DNA from: Eubacteriales bacterium
GTDB lineage: Bacteria > Bacillota > Clostridia > Oscillospirales > CAG-382
Reading direction: 5' to 3'
DNA: 6,002 bases
NCBI GenBank assembly: GCA_028701715.1
Contig: JAQVQF010000139.1
Coordinates: forward strand, 1 to 6,002
Part shown: piece by piece, positions 4,829 through 6,002 of the stretch
How the letters are laid out: each line of letters starts with the position of its first letter
How positions within the stretch are numbered: position 1 is the stretch's first letter
The notes under the pieces: model-generated
Told to the model about the DNA's origin: nothing
Database searches by the model: none
The model's input: the letters and a program-made list of their open reading frames with translations, nothing else
Translations under genes and position numbers: made by a program

Positions 4829-6001
4829 TTACATGTTTTTTATTTTTTCTTCTATAAAAACTTTCGCGTCTTCATATCCCGGCTTGCCTAAAAGGGCGAA
4901 CATGTTTCTTTTATATGCTTCCACGCCCGGTTGATCGAAAGGATTTACGCCCAGCATATATGCAGAAACACCGCAGGAGGCGAAGAAAAACCAGCACAGT
5001 TCGCCGAAAGACAGCTCGTCCTTTTTATCGAAACCTATTTCAAGCACCGGCACCATACCGTCGGCATGAGCGAGCGAGGTTCCTAAAAAAGCTTTGCTGT
5101 TTATCTCGGACAGGGCTTTGCCGGAAATATAGTTCAGCCCGTCAAGGTTTTGATCGTCGTCGCTTATATTCAGGTCGGACGAAATGTTTCTTTGTGTCAG
5201 CACCGTTTCGAAAAGTATTCTTTGCCCGTCCTGAACATATTGTCCGAGAGAGTGAAGATCGGTGGAAAATATCGCGCTTGTGGGGTAAATGCCTTTTCCG
5301 GTCTTTCCCTCGCTTTCGCCGAAGAGCTGCTTCCACCATTCCCCGTAGGAGCGTAAAAACGGATCATAGCTGACCAGCATTTCGGAACATTTTCCCTTTT
5401 GTAAAAAGTAATTACGCAGTAACGCGTATCGGCAGGCGGCGCAGGACAGCTTTTTTTCAATAAATTCTTTTCTTGCCGCCGCCGCGCCCTCCGTAAACGC
5501 GTCAATATCGCAGCCGCAAACGGCAAGCGGTAAAAGACCCGCCGCCGTAAAAACCGAAAATCTGCCCCCTATATCATCGGGCACTACAAAGCATTCGTAG
5601 CCTTCGGCTTTCGCAAACGATAGCAGAGCGCCCCTGTGAGCGTCGGTGGTGACAAAAATCCTGTCCTTAAGCTCTTCTTTCGTATATTTCGACTCCATGA
5701 AGCCTCTTATAAGTCTGAAAGCTATAGCGGGTTCGGCGGTTGTTCCCGATTTGGAAATAACGTTCACGGCGACACGCTTGTCACGGCATATGTCAAGCAC
5801 GATTTTTATTTCTTCACCCGAAAAGGAATTGCCGAGGAAGTAAATTTCCGGATAATCCTTGGTTATTTGATTATAATAGGGTGTTTTCAGGAAATCGACG
5901 GCTGCTTTCGTTCCGAGATAGGAGCCGCCGATTCAAATGACAATAAGCGCATCGGAATTACCGCGTATCATTGCCGCCGCACGTTTTATCCGTTCCGTTT
6001 C
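4829..6001 (-). pseudogene. pgi: Glucose-6-phosphate isomerase, 5' end outside window, interrupted by an in-frame TGA
   Basis: Pgi interconverts glucose-6-phosphate and fructose-6-phosphate in glycolysis and gluconeogenesis. One frame runs from the right edge to TAA (4831-4829), 390 codons. Against about 450 residues in bacillary Pgi, some 60 N-terminal residues lie outside. It reads IKRAAAMIRGNSDALIVI, then TGA (codon 23 of the visible part, 5935-5933), then IGGSYLGTKAAVDFLKT, the phosphate-binding SKSGTT loop (visible residues 83-88), DDIGGRFSVF, STDLHSLGQYVQDG and, near the C-terminus, NPFDQPGVEAYKRNMF. The stop falls where I expect the first Gly of GIGGSYLG. Everything around it is in frame and family-like. 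The first available restart after the stop is GTG at 5800; it would give 323 residues without the GGS motif and with the N-terminal fold cut, so activity is unlikely. If the TGA is a sequencing error, this is simply an intact pgi. Confidence 0.93.
5933..5935 (-). other. pgi: Premature TGA codon in pgi at a conserved glycine position
   Basis: The coding-strand triplet is TGA between ATT (I) and ATC (I) in the motif VI[stop]IGGSYLG. GGA would restore the expected glycine by one change (plus-strand A to C at 5935). There is no indel, since the frame is the same on both sides. Confidence 0.9.
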
Positions 6002-6002
6002 T

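Noticed and set aside
4915..5526. Open frames on both strands within pgi (65-152 codons, Arg/Lys rich)
   Set aside because: Out-of-frame shadows of pgi with implausible composition; the isomerase frame explains the whole stretch.
4829..5800. pgi taken as a complete 323-residue gene starting at GTG 5800
   Set aside because: The upstream codons are clearly isomerase sequence back to the window edge, and the GTG encodes an internal Val in IKIVLDICRD. No ribosome site fits.
1..6002. CRISPR array, defence island, biosynthetic cluster or prophage
   Set aside because: The only repeats are 7-bp tandem units without spacers, and the genes are asnA, marR, an ABC transporter, a small membrane protein, a P-loop protein and pgi. 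Nothing supports an undescribed multi-gene system here.

Overview
This 6 kb window looks like ordinary chromosome from a Clostridia-type Bacillota (Firmicutes), probably an uncultured gut-type relative of the Oscillospirales. That placement is an inference from four things: the sequence style of AsnA, glucose-6-phosphate isomerase and the small P-loop protein; purine-rich Shine-Dalgarno sites; a consensus sigma-A promoter; and moderate GC. I read it as a housekeeping neighbourhood with one regulated transporter operon. I found no CRISPR array, tRNA, rRNA, transposase, phage gene or defence system.

Layout, left to right. Positions 2-304 (+) hold the last 100 codons of asnA (aspartate-ammonia ligase). 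It converges on a leftward operon across one hairpin at 318-351 that has a T-run on both strands, so it can terminate both transcripts. Positions 3462-362 (-) hold a two-gene operon: a MarR-family repressor (3462-3019, TTG start), then an 885-residue ABC transporter with fused ATPase and FtsX/MacB-type permease (3019-362). The two share one base (TAATG). The operon has a perfect-consensus extended -10 promoter (TTGACA, 17 bp, TATAAT) and a 19-bp perfect palindrome over the transcription start, which fits autorepression relieved by a ligand.

Further right, all leftward, are: the terminator of the next unit (3545-3573); a 133-residue four-helix membrane protein (4112-3711); a 232-bp spacer with two adjacent and unrelated 7-bp tandem arrays (4212-4267 and 4301-4328) joined by a hairpin; a 142-residue P-loop NTPase of unknown role (4773-4345); and pgi (glucose-6-phosphate isomerase), which runs off the right edge.

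The most striking observation is that pgi carries an in-frame TGA at 5935-5933. It replaces a glycine I expect in the conserved motif around VIGIGGSYLG, while the reading frame and protein similarity continue undisturbed on both sides. A single G-to-T change (GGA to TGA, coding strand) explains it. A sequencing error, a recent nonsense mutation and recoding are the alternatives. The other genes have no in-frame TGA and use TGG for the tryptophans checked, so a genome-wide change of genetic code is not supported.
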